This document shows, one piece after another, positions 31,684 to 32,021 of a stretch of 32,021 nucleotides of DNA. This DNA is from Hespellia stercorisuis DSM 15480. Lineage in GTDB: Bacteria > Bacillota > Clostridia > Lachnospirales > Lachnospiraceae. Within the stretch, counting starts at the first letter, position 1. Every line of letters starts with the position of its first letter. The DNA lies in contig NZ_FQZY01000050.1 in assembly GCF_900142165.1 (NCBI RefSeq), positions 1-32,021 of the forward strand. The letters are read 5' to 3'. Both the position numbers and the translations under genes were made by a program. Under the pieces are notes generated by a model that was not told the DNA's origin, ran no database searches, and was given only the letters and a program-made list of their open reading frames with translations.

Positions 31684-32021
31684 GTAACTGTTCAGAACCC
31701 CCTTGGGGAACTAATTAATTTTTGTACAAAACAGAGAATTTTTAAAACCTGTTTTGCGATATTATTTCGGTAATTGGTGGATAACCAATTGTTTGTGATT
31801 GAATAATTTAATTCATTGTGGATTACTCTTTCAATCTTTCAAATAACTCTGATTCAAAGCCAAATTCTATGGCTTTTGAATATATTTAACAACAACTGAA
31901 CATTGAAAAACATTACTTATCCACAGTCATTTTCACCATAGGTGAATCTATGTGAATTCGCTTTTTTCCTGAGTTTTTAGTACAATGGAGACATAAAACA
32001 CAAGGAAGAAGGTGGTCTGAA
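31684..32021 (+). mobile_element. IS66-family element, 5' end and leader only
   Basis: The terminal repeat GTAACTGTTCAGAAC starts at 31684 and is the reverse complement of the end at 274-288. The bases before it, CCGTTAAC (31676-31683), would be one copy of an 8-bp target duplication. No gene is complete: 338 bp of AT-rich leader hold a 7-bp hairpin (31772-31790), a TTCACC/GGTGAA hairpin (31932-31946), a -10-like TACAAT (31981-31986) and an AAGGAAG ribosome site near the end, so the first transposition gene should begin just after the window. The orientation is the same as the copy at the left edge. Confidence 0.8.

Noticed and set aside
1-32021. tRNA, rRNA or CRISPR arrays
   Set aside because: No tRNA cloverleaf with TTCGAATC-type arm, no rRNA signature and no regularly spaced repeats were seen; the only tandem array is the 12-bp repeat at 6381.

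Overview
The window looks like a chromosomal segment of a gut-type anaerobic Firmicute, most likely family Lachnospiraceae. The reasons are strong AGGAGG-type ribosome sites, SigA promoters with extended TGnTATACT -10 boxes, an iron-dependent alcohol dehydrogenase under a Rex-like operator, a QueT transporter, DUF4860 in a pilus-like operon, and low-GC-Firmicute versions of PBP5, signal peptidase I and NlpC/P60 proteins. The genus cannot be fixed from sequence alone.

Layout. (1) 1-288 is the 3' end of an IS66-family element; it abuts, and apparently removed the start codon of, a membrane-protein gene that is followed by an M20 metallopeptidase. (2) 2499-2582 is an 84-bp perfect palindrome between the convergent M20 and alcohol dehydrogenase genes. 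(3) 4110-6276 is a possibly structured leader and a secreted NlpC/P60 cell-wall hydrolase. (4) 6445-13193, minus strand, is one long operon-like run: a GGDEF-like membrane protein, a sigma-70-region-2-like membrane protein, a transglutaminase lipoprotein, a PilC/GspF platform protein, small pilin-like membrane proteins (including a DUF4860 protein) and a PilT ATPase. No PilB and no prepilin peptidase are visible. This is the best candidate for an incompletely described system. (5) 13445-19220, plus strand: signal peptidase I, D-Ala-D-Ala carboxypeptidase, a SAM methyltransferase and a large extracytoplasmic protein. (6) 19295-21235, minus: a membrane protein with degenerate GGDEF and intact-looking EAL. 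(7) 21526-22029, minus: QueT with a leader containing two hairpins with complementary loops. (8) 22482-28633, plus: a LacI regulator, ribokinase, FucU-type mutarotase and sugar ABC transporter. (9) 28755-31683, minus: a catabolic-looking cluster (beta-hydroxyacid dehydrogenase, PF06684 protein, UPF0280 protein and the C-terminal remnant of a 6-hydroxynicotinate-reductase-like protein) that is cut by a second IS66 end at 31684. The window ends inside this second IS.

Together: the pilus-like operon and the divergent signal peptidase operon start from mirror-image promoters. Two c-di-GMP-type proteins lie near the surface apparatus, but both GGDEF sites are degenerate, so synthesis of c-di-GMP by them is doubtful while hydrolysis by the EAL protein is plausible. 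The sugar operon is self-contained (regulator, uptake, mutarotation, phosphorylation). The two IS66 ends have the same terminal sequence and the same orientation, and each breaks a gene.
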